DNA of 31,673 nucleotides, from assembly GCA_014904985.1 (NCBI GenBank), contig MU129030.1, positions 163,378 to 195,050 on the forward strand, in the 5' to 3' direction. The DNA comes from Hydnum rufescens UP504 (lineage: Eukaryota; Basidiomycota; Agaricomycetes; Cantharellales; Hydnaceae). Below are positions 17,693-28,388 of the stretch, piece after piece. The notes under the pieces are model-generated. The model was given only the letters and a program-made list of their open reading frames with translations, was not told the origin of the DNA and did no database searches. The position numbers and the translations under genes were made by a program. Every line of letters starts with the position of its first letter. The first letter of the stretch is position 1.

Positions 17693-20574
17693 TCTGCTGG
17701 GAAGATCATACATTTTCCAAAATTACAAAGGTGCGGAAAGTGAGTCCAAATGTGATGAAAATGTTCCTTTAACTTCTCAGAGTCAAAAAAGTCACCTCCG
17801 GTTTCTTGTGAATATGCCCTTAAGCCCTCGAAAGAATTTACGGATGCCCCAGACATGCTTTCCATTGAAGATCCTATGATTCTTGAGAGGGCGGTTACGG
17901 TTGGTACGGGGAAAGTGAGGTGCAACCCTGGGACCAACTGAGTATAAGCATCCTCCTTGCTGAAGCGCCAATTAAATGGGTCAAGCGGAACAGCAATAAT
18001 TATCACGCGACCACCCTTGCATCCGATTGCAATTCGAGGGTGCTGGGCTTGATGACTCTCAAGGATCTCAGTGGAGGGGATGCAATAGGGTGGGAGGCAA
18101 CATATACGTCTGGTGCGACCGTCTTCTTGCCGCTCCACTTTTATCCACTGGTCACTAGAACAGGACCAGATGTGTGGTGTTGAACTCACTAAGGGTCGAG
18201 CCTGATGAGAGGGAGGTCGAGGAATCAAATCCCAAATCCCCAGTTCTGAATATAAAGATGTCCACCTCCCCCCCAGTTCTAGTGAACTATCATCATGATG
18301 CAAGGAATATATAACAGCGGTAGTTGAATCCAATCTGCCGCGGCATTTGACAATGGATGTGCCAGATGCAGTATCCCACCATTGTATGGTGTGATCATGG
18401 GAACCTGATGCCAGGTGCAATCCATCTGGTGAAAATATAATGGTGTTGACTGTATCAGAATGGCCCTCTGAGGTACTCAGGTTCTTGGGCCATTCAGACA
18501 CATTCTCTGGCCATTCAGACTCTATGCCTTGCAGCACCCTGATAACATCCTTTCCCTCTTCATAGTATGCTTGGCGCAGCACACTGTTCGGTGGGGTGAA
18601 AGGCAATGCAGAATGATACACATGTAGTGCACTTGCTCTTATCACCTCCCCATGCAGAAGAATGAGTCGATAGGAATCAGAGAGGATGGTCACAATCCAC
18701 TCCCTGCATCCCGACCTTGTCTGCCATCAAATTATTGGCCAATCAGCCACTGCACTGACGATCCAACAAGAAATACACGTACTGCCCACCAGTACGCCTC
18801 ATGAACCGAGCTTACAGCACTATACACATCCCCAATCAGGCTCAATGCTTCCAGCCACCATAAAATCGACCGCTTTGAGAACAATTCCAGCGCCTTCATC
18901 ATTCTCTTCTCCCCGAATTCCACACGCGATAAATGTGACGCCCAGTACCGACATGCATACTGAACCTCCGGTGATAGTGCCTCTCTCACTTTTTCCTTAA
19001 ATCCATCTACTTCCTCGTTCAGCAGTGATGGATCTGAGATCCCAGCTACGTCCCGTTTTAAATATGTTCCCATGAGTTCGAAGCAACGGACAGCATGCCG
19101 CAGTTCCTGCTCTGGCCCCGCAACAATCACGAACCCCGTCATAGAACATCGCGTCGCATCCGTAATAAATTCGAGAAACGAAGCGTGATAGATACGGGGC
19201 GCCTCGTCCATATTAGAAGGGGGAACAATCACTGAATGAAGATGACTTAAGCTGGCCTCAACGACTCGGCTTTCGTACTGAACGAATTTAGCCAACGAAT
19301 GAACCGGGAGGGGCTCGCGCAACAGCACAATGCTCCCGACGACGATCTGAAACCTCCCTTGAATCGCTCGGTTATTGGACGGCGAGAGGGAGTTGCGGAG
19401 GACCTCCGTGTAGAGGCGGTCCAGCTGCGAATAGGGCGTTGCACCGGCTTCTTGGAGGGACTGTGTATCAAGTATAAGCCTTAGGTGTCTGGGAGGATCC
19501 CGCATACGATTGTCCCCGATGAAGCGGACGGCCGCAGCAGCATAAACGAATAGGTTCCCGGATTTCTCTACGAGCATGTTCCTCTCGGCCTCTGTTGTCC
19601 AATCCGGAGGCATGGGCAGATCAAGTTTCTCTGGAATTTTCGCCAATTCGGTGGAGATGTAAAAGTCGATGTCTCCCTGAACGATCGATGCATCGATATC
19701 GTGCAGAACCGTCCCCGCGAAGTTATGGGATTTGTTGAACACGGAAGATAGATGAGGTTCGGGACGGCTTGTGATGAGGATGCGCAGGAAAGGAATTCGT
19801 ATCGCGTGTGAAAGCAAAAATCGCAGAATACTTGCAGCACCCTCTTCATCACATTCGTCGAGAGCGTCAAGGATGATCAATGTTGGAAGCCGAGGGGAGT
19901 CAATTCCCAGAAGGGGCGCCAAGATTAATTCCTCAAGCTGAGGCAATAGGGCCTTGTGCCCGACTGTCAGATTTTGTCTTAAGGCTTCTACAATGACGTC
20001 CTTGAACGAACTGGGCGACTGGGCGAGTTGGAAAGCGAGAGTTGGGAATAAGAGCCCCGGATCCCGTAGAGGTTGCTCGCTTCGAGAAAAGAAGAAACTA
20101 GCTCCCAGCATGCCTTTTGCTTGCGATCGTTCAGCGACGGTTTGAGCGATAGTTGATTTACCAATGCCAGCGAGTCCGCTGAGCCAGTACACAGGCGGTC
20201 TTTCACCATCCGCGCTCCGCGACCACGTCTCAATCTCCTGCAAGATAGCCACCCGAGTGCCCTCAAGACATGACGAAGGAGCATCCTTGCGGCCAGAATC
20301 ATGGCCCGCATAAACGGCGCGAGGAAGAGACATTAAAAGGGAAGTGTCAGAAGATCCCGATCTGTCTGGAAGAGCATCCATTATGGGCAAGGAGTGGAAA
20401 TGCTTGAGGGTTTGAGTGTTACCGTAGTAGAAATTGACGTCGCCTGCACGACCACCAGAACCACCCGATAGGCCAGGACCCCCATGACCAGTAACTGAAG
20501 ACAAATATGGATAACGATGAGGGCCGGGACGAAGGATTGAAAGGGAACTCACTTATAGAAATAGGATGTTGCAT
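17689..20574 (-). CDS. NACHT-WD40 NLR-type STAND protein
   Basis: Exons 20574-20553, 20494-18783 and 18720-17689 join to 2766 nt (921 residues). Introns: 58 nt (GTGAGT...TTGTCTTCAG) and 62 nt (GTACGT...GGCAG); the second removes what looks like a stop between two ORFs. A Gly-rich start leads to DVNFYYG, then the NACHT domain: Walker A GLAGIGKST (about 114-122), Walker B LIILDALDEC (213-222), and ILITSRPEP (246-254). A helical region follows, ending in SALHVYHSALPF, typical of fungal NACHT-WD proteins, then one good WD40 repeat (EGHSDTVNTIIFSPDGLHLASGSHDHTIQWWD) and degenerate ones. Fungal relatives work as nucleotide-switched sensors in self/non-self recognition. The ATG at 20574 is the first that keeps frame; an open upstream reading to about 20860 lacks an ATG and may be 5' UTR or an earlier exon. 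Coding end meets the 4CL pseudogene end. Confidence 0.8.
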
Positions 20575-21053
20575 CACATTCGACAGATTAGCGTGGGCCC
20601 CTGTCAATATCGGGTGGGCGAATTCACTCGGTGATTTAGAGGGCGGAGATACTGTACGCCAAGTGTCCAATTGGTATAGATCCCACTGTGATCTAAACCA
20701 ACAGGCAGGCTCTGAGACGATCAATGGGGGCTGCGGCGTCGCTTCGGGGTTACGTAAACTAAGTCGTTTCTCAACTCGCGCAGGACTCTGGGTCGAAACA
20801 GTTTGTATCTTTAGCACTTCCACGGGGCTTGGGATCTGGATGACACCCTTTGAGAACGTCTTCTATAATAGGATCCGGCCTCGTCGTCCCGATCTATCTA
20901 TCTTCTTTCCGTCCTCCTTTGTATCTCGGCAGTTCTTTGATCTTGCGATTCTCTGTCCTTTCGCATTCCGCAATTCGTCATTGGCCCAGCGGGATAGAGC
21001 CCGGTGCCGTCTGGCCCTCTGCCGAAGGAGGGTTTGTACGGAAATAAGAAACG

Positions 21054-21072
21054 GGTTATATAGGTTATATAC
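21054..21072 (-). promoter_or_regulatory. Tandem TATA-like boxes upstream of the NLR-type gene
   Basis: On the minus strand TATATAACC occurs twice, 9 bp apart. They lie about 480 bp upstream of the likely ATG at 20574 and about 47 bp inside the edge of the MITE-like insertion. Assigned by motif and position only. Confidence 0.4.
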
Positions 21073-21118
21073 TGAACGGATGCTAGCGAAAGCGTCCTCC
21101 GCTGGACTTCTGGTGATA

Positions 21119-21967
21119 GACTCGTGACCAGCCCTCGAGCCGAGCCGTCGAGGGACTGGTACAATGGGAATTGCCGGCAGGTTCTGTCTGACACCAATCA
21201 GATCCAGCAAAGGCTGGCAGTGCTAATACAAAACTTGTTTCCGGTCAGTTGCTTTCAAAATGAACACCAACCGATCTATCTGCTACTCTTCATGGCGGAA
21301 GATAGATTTAGGCCTCCGCATGGAGTCCGTAGTGACAATCTTTGACCCTTGGCTGAGGCCACTGACCGCCGAGGCCATTACATCCACACTCCAAGTGCTC
21401 AATTCGGATCAATGCCCTCAGCCTCAACACTCAATGCGAACGTGATCCATTGTCCTAGTTGGTTTACGGATACCGATACGGCTGACTTTCGTATTTTATC
21501 TCGAGACAATCGAGTCCGGATACACATCCAAAATGCTCTTGGCTATTTGCAACAACACATCAGGAAAAAGACTTTGCTTCCGAAGGCTTCAGAAGTCTTC
21601 TGAAGCCTTCTGAAGCCTTCAGAAGACTTCTGAAGCCTTTGAAGCCTTCGGAAGCAAAGTGGATTTTCCTGATGCCAGCATCTAGTTGTGCTTTCCGAGC
21701 TACAACAACACCCCCAGAACAATGCCATAGCCTTTCAGTAGCATCTTGGACAATGTTCTGATGGTCAGAATCATATAAGTTGAAAAGCTCAAGACCTAGC
21801 AGCTGCTTGGCCAGCATATTTGAGTGTATTCTGTAATTATCAGTCGAGACTCGGAAACAAATCTATATTACCATTGCTGGATTCTGATTGGTTGTCAGAC
21901 AGAACCTGCCGGCAATCCCCATTGCACCAGTCCCTCAATGGCTTGGTTCGAGGACTGGTCACGAGTC
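21119..21967. mobile_element. 849-bp MITE-like element with ~120-bp inverted repeats and TA duplication
   Basis: The left arm from 21119 (GACTCGTGACCAG...) and the right arm read inward from 21967 on the minus strand (same start) match at roughly 90% for about 95 nt, then more weakly to about 21240 and 21845. A TA dinucleotide flanks both ends (21117-21118 and 21968-21969), as left by Tc1/mariner/pogo-type transposases. Each arm contains its own small hairpin (CCTCGA...TCGAGG). No transposase ORF is present, so it would be non-autonomous. It sits directly upstream of the NLR-type gene's TATA region. Confidence 0.7.
21558..21674. repeat. Nested ~117-bp palindrome built from GAAGCCTTC/CTTCTGAAG units
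   Basis: Outer arms CATCAGGAAAA...TTTTCCTGATG enclose ACTTTGCTTCCGAAGGC and its mirror copy, then a core of 9-11-nt self-complementary words (GAAGCCTTC, CTTCTGAAG). The whole can fold into one long hairpin. It lies in the middle of the MITE-like element and may be a second element inserted in it or an expanded internal palindrome. Confidence 0.65.
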
Positions 21968-21999
21968 TATTCTGGTGATTCCTGTGAAGAAGATTTGAA

Positions 22000-24640
22000 A
22001 ATATCTAAGCACTCTCCGAGCCGCATCTCTTTTATTCTTGTGGTTCAGATGTCTCTTGTCCTCTGTCCTCAATCGTAACTGCCTCATTCTCAATCCTTGG
22101 GTGCATTGTGACTTTTGAATCTTGAGGTCTCCTAGCCAGATCTCGCGAATAGTTTGTATATTATTTGTTATATTCTTGGGACCATGTGCTTGCTTTCATT
22201 TTCATTTGATGGTCTTTACGCCTTCAGGGCCTCTGCATACACCCTTTATCTGATTCCCCCCTCATAGATGTGTTGCATTGACCTTCACTAGTCGAAGCAT
22301 TCCCTATTCGTGTTCAAATGTTTTCCGTATCTGATTTGCTTCTCGCGATGTCTGTCTCATGAGCCCTGACACAATCCAGAGTATGATGTGTGATTCTCGC
22401 TCATGACTGGATTGTTGCCTGGAATCAACATGATCCGGTGGCACCCAAGGCTCATAGATCTCTCACTTGTCACCCTGAGGGTGAGAGCCTTCTTTGAATG
22501 TGTATCGGGACCATTGGTGCCCAAACAGTAGGGGTATTGAAGCACGCATCCACCAGCCTGGGCTCGAGTCTACCCTTTCACTGCACTAGTACTGAGCCCA
22601 GAATGAGTCTATGGGCATCATATCAAACAGAACCTCAGGGATATTCCTCGTGGAGGAATGTGTGAATGAATCATCCATTCCACTTGCGTTTCACATTAGT
22701 CAACATATTCCCTCCTTGGCTTGATACAGAGGTTGGATTCAAACTTTTCTATGGAAATATGACTAATTCTTGGCGGATTACAACATTGCACCAACCCTTG
22801 CTAGTCATGCTCGCCACCTTCCGCTGTGTTCTGCTTCCTTCAGCCTCTTACAACAGGGTTGGGTCGCCAGTTTATATGTATTGGAAGGCTATCCCCAGGT
22901 CATTCTGGTGCGCTGGTTGAGTATCACAAATAGTTTGTACTATCTGCGAAATTACAGCACCAGCTCACAAGCCACAAATTATGGTATGACTCCTCCATCT
23001 GGCCACTACAATTAGGGCCTCCTGCAGGATATATGTCATGTCGGCAATATCCAAGCAATTGATGATTTGATGTTTGCATTGGTAGCGATGGTCCTGTCTT
23101 TGACAAGGCTTAGACATGAACCAGACCAAGCCAATGGATTGACTATCCACTGCAGCATGATGAAAACATGTAAGGTCAGTTGGGAGCCATGGAACCCATA
23201 TAACATGCACTGACAAACCTACAGTGGTTGACTTCCAATACTTGGACATGAACACGAGGTTTCTTACGGTTTCTTTCTCTTCCTACATTCCCCCAAATAT
23301 TACATCAGGTTGTCGCAAGATTTTCAGTGAACAGTATGTCATCATACCTTGCATTCTAAACACCTCCCGTGTAGGCTGAGTAGTTTGAGATTTAAATAAC
23401 AAATAACCTATCAGATTAGGGACAGATTCCTCCCCACCCCTTCATCCATCATCTCTCAATCTCTTCCTTGGTGGCATATATGCCTTAGGATGTATGTCCA
23501 CACCTCTTACTATTCAGTCTATGGTCCCTGGTTCATACACATTTTTCTGATATTTACAATTCAGCTTGTGAGTTCTTAGATCTATACAATGCAGTAATAT
23601 TCTGTTTTCCAACTGCACTCCTTACAATTTCATTGATCACAGGATAATGTAAGTCACATATAATGTGGAAAACCCAAAGGATTCTGTCCAACTGCAATAT
23701 TAATCATTGCTCACCTGTGCCTTCATTCTATCTGGTAAATATTGTCAATCCTCACTCCCAACCTTACCCCTATCTCACATAAGTTTTATTAGGTGCTCAA
23801 ATATGCAGGGGAGCAAGGCCTGTGCACCCTTCCTCAAACTGTTGGTCAGTCTAGGTTTTCATTAATTCCCCACCTCCAGGGCATCTAAGCTTTCATTCTA
23901 GCATCCCCAGTCCATCCCATCCAATAATAATGTTCAATATCTGGTGTTTATTTGTTGTCAGTGTTGAGACCAATTCTAAGTGCACAGGAGATTGCTTATC
24001 TTGGCTTGTTAAACTAGTGGTCATTCTTTGGACTCGGGGGGAGAGGAATGCAGATTTGCCTACTGCTAGGTCTATCCAGGACCAAATCAAGGATGATGGT
24101 GGTTTCCCAGGATCTACTTCATCTTATATTGCAAGGAAACTTGCCAAGCTCATTGATGAATATACAGCATTGTAGGCATCATGTGCAATCCCTGTATCCA
24201 GAAGTGATGTCCTCCAATTTCATTGTGCTCAATAATCAACTCTGACAGGCATTATAATTAATTGACATGATTTTTCCCTCAAGTGGAGACTGTAAGCTGA
24301 AGTCATAGGTGATGGACTGTAACAACATTTCATGTAATGTGTCAAAGTTGAAATTGTGGAGATAGACCTGAAGCCATACTGGCTGCAATTGCAGATATGT
24401 GGATCCAAGCAACAGTGCAATTCCACCCACCTGTCAGGAACAAATTGACATTGCTTCTGCCTGTGGATGTTACACTAGTGGCCTGAGATCAGATCCATGC
24501 CTGCTCTACATCTTGTATAATTCACTTTTGATTCTCCTTCCCCTCCCCCTCAATTTCAGCCACTTCCACACATCCAATTCATTCCATTTTTGGATATAGT
24601 CTGTATCATAATATTACAGGTCAATTCCACCTATTTTGGG
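22000..24640. other. Repeat-like non-coding DNA with falling CpG content
   Basis: CpG is reduced from about 22.0 kb and nearly absent after 23.1 kb. No long ORF is convincing; a plus-strand ORF at 23930-24175 has a fairly protein-like second half (QDQIKDDGGFP...IARKLAKLIDEY), but no family is recognised. Probably old transposon sequence. Confidence 0.45.
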
Positions 24641-24709
24641 CCCAGTGTGGGGTGATTCACATTTATGGTGGGGTTTTTCCTCTTTTCTGCCTGCCAAGGG
24701 AATTGGATG

Positions 24710-25290
24710 TCTCAAAATCAACTGATTGTGCTGATGTTTGGCATAGATTTAGTCCATTATATGACTATACTCTGTGTAAAATTTCAAGTTCATATCTTGA
24801 CTGTAGGGGGAGTAAATCAATTTTCAATGTCCAAACTTGTTTGGCTCATATCTCCATAAGTAATGCATGTATTTGGCTGAAATTCTGATATGATTGGCAT
24901 ACCAATGGCCTCCTAATATGTGCCGAATTTCAGACTCGTCCGCCCAGTGCTTACTTTCCAGCATCTTCCAGTGGTTCTGGTCCCCCCCTGCCCAGTTCCC
25001 CCTCTTTAAGTGCATGGATTGGGCTTATTTTTGGCACATGATTACTTCATAATGATGCCATACTCTGTGTGAATTTTCAAGTTCCTAGCTATTTTATGGG
25101 GGGAGGAAATCAATTTTTAATGTCCAAAGCTGTTTGGCTCATATCTCCATAATTAATGCATGGATTGGGCTGAAATTTTGATATTATTTGCATCCTAATA
25201 GTCTCTAATCATGTGCCCAATTTCAGACTTGTCCACTCAGTGCTTATTTTCCAGAAATTTCTGGTGGTTCTGTGCTGTTTTTACTGTTCT
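24710..25290. repeat. Two tandem copies of a ~293-bp unit
   Basis: ACTCTGTGT(A/G)AA at 24769 recurs at 25062, and GTTTGGCTCATATCTCCATA at 24839 recurs at 25132, both 293 nt apart. Between them, AATCAATTTT(C/T)AATGTCCAAA and ATTTCAGACT(C/T)GTCC are shared. Non-coding. Confidence 0.7.
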
Positions 25291-26680
25291 CATTGTTTCA
25301 GGCACTAACCAGTGGCCCTGGGCCTGGTTTTTTTCACTGCATCAGGGTCCCTAGGGGTCCACCCATCCATCCCAGGCACCACCCCCTGGTCCTGGGCCCC
25401 CATTGGGCTGGATGGGGAAATTTTTCTTGGATGTAGTTCATTTAATTTCCGCATTTAGGCTTTTTTCCAATAGGAATCAGTGTATTATGTAACTGAATAC
25501 CATTTAGGAATCATTATATAATATTTTTAGTCACCCCAAACCCAGTATGGAAATTATCTGAAATAGGAAATGATTGGATGCAAATCCATTAAGAACCCAA
25601 CTGAGCCATTGGCTGATATTAAAATGCCTGGGGTTGCCACAGCTGATGCAACAGCTGACCTGATGCATCAAAATGCAGTAATGGTAACTTACTGTAATTG
25701 ATGCAAAAAACTTGTGGTAAGTTACCATATGTGGTGCAATAAGTCTACAGCATCAGGTGGAACAGACAGTTAGGGGAAAATCACTATATAGACAAATGAG
25801 TCAGAAGTTAAAGGACATTTGAAAGGAAGCTGCCCACTGATCTGATAATCATGGTACCAATAAGGAAGTGAAGAATACTAGAATTGGCAAAACTGAGCAA
25901 CTTGCCAAAGCAATGACTAAGACAAAAGTCAGTGACAATCAACGATCAGATGACCAATAGCTGCAAGGATACATTACCATAACAGGCAAAGGATCATCAT
26001 GTCCTGAATTCCACACTAAGCCCAAGGAGTTGAGTGAATTACCAAGGAAGTCAAGCAAGGAAATTGGTAAACATCTGGAAAATTTGCAGAAAACAATCAG
26101 CAGGATGGATTGGCAGACAAAGTCACAATGGGATAATACTGTAATAAGATTGCTGAGCAGACAGACTGGTAGCATGCTACCAAGGAATGTCCTGGAAACA
26201 AATTGTGGTGCTGACAAGTCCTGAGCCATCATATATAGGGACCACAGCAATAGTATCCTTAGAGAATCACAGAACCAAATTAGCTCCTAACAGCCCTTAT
26301 GTGATCAAGTACTCACCAGTCAAGAAGAGAATGAGCCTTGCAGTCAAAATGGACTGGGGATCCTAGCAGTACCCAGGACCAAAGTCAAGAGCTTGAGAAG
26401 TGTTTTCAGTGATATGGCAGCTGACCATCTTATAGTGCAGAAATCAAGGAGATACCAGCAGTACCATCACTAGGACAAAAATTGTCAGATTCCTTGTGGC
26501 TCCCAGAGATGCAGATGGAAGTTCTGAATAATGAAACAAACCCTTACTTGTTAGATATGATAATGCAGAAAGGGGGGATGCCCGCTGTGGAAGATAAAAA
26601 CATCCAGTATCAGAAAACGCAAAATCACACCACTTCCAGTCATTGGACAATCACATGACCAATTACGAAATTAATTATGG
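25291..26680. other. CpG-poor repeat DNA, possible decayed coding fragment
   Basis: A perfect 12-bp inverted repeat (25681-25692 with 25717-25728) extends outward to ACCTGATGC/GCATCAGGT. A plus-strand frame around 25900-26224 (SELPRKSSKEIGKHLENLQ...) has one internal TAG and a Lys/Gln-rich helical look that could be a transposon-protein relic. No family is assigned. Confidence 0.3.
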
Positions 26681-26689
26681 CTATGTGCA

Positions 26690-27110
26690 GAAATTGAATT
26701 TGTTCTATAACTCCATCAGTTTTGATCGGAGAGGTACTCCCATATAACAGTTGGAAAGCTATGATTCACACCTTTTGAATGGTACCAAACACAAGTCGAA
26801 TGGACCAAAACTGCACTCTCCAGACCAATATTACTACCAAAATCTGAAATTTCCAGTAAAAAACGAATTTCTCTGTCAGTTCACATTCAATCCTCTTGGA
26901 ACAGCTGTTCCTGGAAAGATATAAAAAATACACATTTAATGGTACTAAGCACACAAAGAACAGATTAAAACTGAACTCTACAGAATGATATTACTATCAG
27001 AATCAACATCCATCAGTATTTTACAAATTTCTCTGTCAGTTCGCATCTGATCTGCTCAGAACCACTGCGCTCAGAAAGCTGTTAAAAATCCGCATTGAAT
27101 AATACCAAGA
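26690..27110. repeat. ~161-bp tandem repeat, about 2.5 copies
   Basis: AATGGTACCAA at about 26778 recurs as AATGGTACTAA and AATAATACCAA at about 26939 and 27100; TTTCTCTGTCAGTTC recurs 161 nt apart (about 26869 and 27030). Copies are clearly diverged. Confidence 0.6.
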
Positions 27111-27329
27111 GTGTCTATTACGGATGCAAACTGCTGTTTCTGCATTGAATCCCATCCCATGCACTTGTCCCCATTATCAACCAGCAACAAAAACACCTTA
27201 ACCATTGGACTATGCTCAAATTAATCTCCAAAACCTGGAGATATCCTTTCATTTCACCTCCCAGAATGCTCCACATGGTCAGTGACCTCATGCTCCAAGC
27301 ATTCCACATGCTCAGCAAATTGGTGACAT

Positions 27330-27720
27330 CACCCCTTCTATGATTTCTTTTGTTCTCTTATGCATGACTCACCTATGACACATCTATGCCATCACCCTTC
27401 CATGATTTCTTTTGTTCTCTTTATGCATGACTCACCTATGACTCATATCTTCACTTTTCTTTTGTTCTCACCTATGACTCACATATGACTCACCCATGAG
27501 GGAGTCATTTTCTTTAAACACAGCCACCCCCAGAAAGGTATAAAAGCTGGTAGATTTCCTGTATCCCCCCACAATCATCTCCTCTCTGGAAATCATCACT
27601 GTCAACCACTGTCAACTTTTCTGCTTGCCTCTAAAGAACAGTCTATCTATAAGCCATCTGGAGCTAAGTCATCTTCAAGGTTGTTGAGACAAAGCCACTG
27701 GAAGCCCTCTACACAAATCA
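27330..27720 (+). promoter_or_regulatory. Probable LTR/promoter region of the Ty3/gypsy element
   Basis: Near-repeats of TTTCTTTTGTTCTC followed by ATGCATGACTCACCTATGAC lie at about 27345, 27406 and partly 27456. They are followed by GGTATAAAAGC at about 27537, a strong TATA box. This resembles the U3 region of a long terminal repeat. LTR ends and the primer-binding site cannot be fixed because the partner LTR is outside the window. Confidence 0.4.
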
Positions 27721-27950
27721 CTAAAGCCAAGGATAGTTGCAGGACCTAAGGTTAGAGTTGCTGGACATCCAAGGAAAAGTAAGCATAACAAAATATGAAT
27801 CAGGTTTTGAAGAAAGAAGGAAGAAAGACACTAACAAGACTAACCAAGCACTGACCAGTCTGTAATCCACAGATATCCGCATTTTGACCAGGAGAATGTA
27901 AACAAGAATACACAAATATCAGTAAACAGACCAACACAACACAAACAATG

Positions 27951-28153
27951 TATAAGCCTTTCTATAAGCATCCCATACATATAAGCCTTACTACAAGCAT
28001 CCCCTGCAACATATAAGCCTTTCTATAAGCATCCCAGATGTATAAGCTTTCTATAAGCATCCCATACATATAAGCCTTTCCACAAGCATCCCCTACAACA
28101 TATAAGCCTTTCTATAAGCATCCCAGATGTATAAGCCTTACTACAAGCATCCC
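27951..28153. repeat. Seven-unit minisatellite with higher-order period
   Basis: Units beginning TATAAGCC(TT) start at 27951, 27980, 28012, 28041, 28069, 28101 and 28130. Spacing 29, 32, 29, 28, 32, 29 shows a higher-order repeat of about 90 nt made of three sub-units, present a little over twice. It lies between the putative LTR and the pol region. Confidence 0.85.
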
Positions 28154-28388
28154 AAATGATATATCATTGACTACAGCTAGTCCATATCCTATCCTATTCT
28201 CCACTGAACACCATACACATCTTGCAGAGTGTGATCAACTATTGAAGCAAACCAACCCAATGAATAACAACAGAAATACAGTCTCCCATCTACACACTGG
28301 CTGAACCAGATTTTGATTTGACAGTCATCAGAGCTCCCAACCCTTCTTCTATACCACACTATACCTCAGTGCATTATGGGGACAATCA

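Noticed and set aside
18693..18732. Premature stop splitting the NLR-type gene into NACHT and WD40 parts
   Set aside because: A 62-nt intron (18721-18782, GTACGT...GGCAG) removes it and keeps phase, so no break is needed.
20863..21210. 115-codon minus-strand ORF as N-terminus of the NLR-type gene
   Set aside because: It starts inside the MITE, has no suitable donor to join the next exon and no recognisable domain; more likely 5' flank and UTR.
21543..21817. Minus-strand ORF rich in SEGF/RRL repeats
   Set aside because: It is the translation of the nested GAAGCCTTC palindrome, not a protein gene.
27951..28153. CRISPR-like array
   Set aside because: Units of 29-32 nt are contiguous tandem repeats without unique spacers, in eukaryotic transposon DNA.
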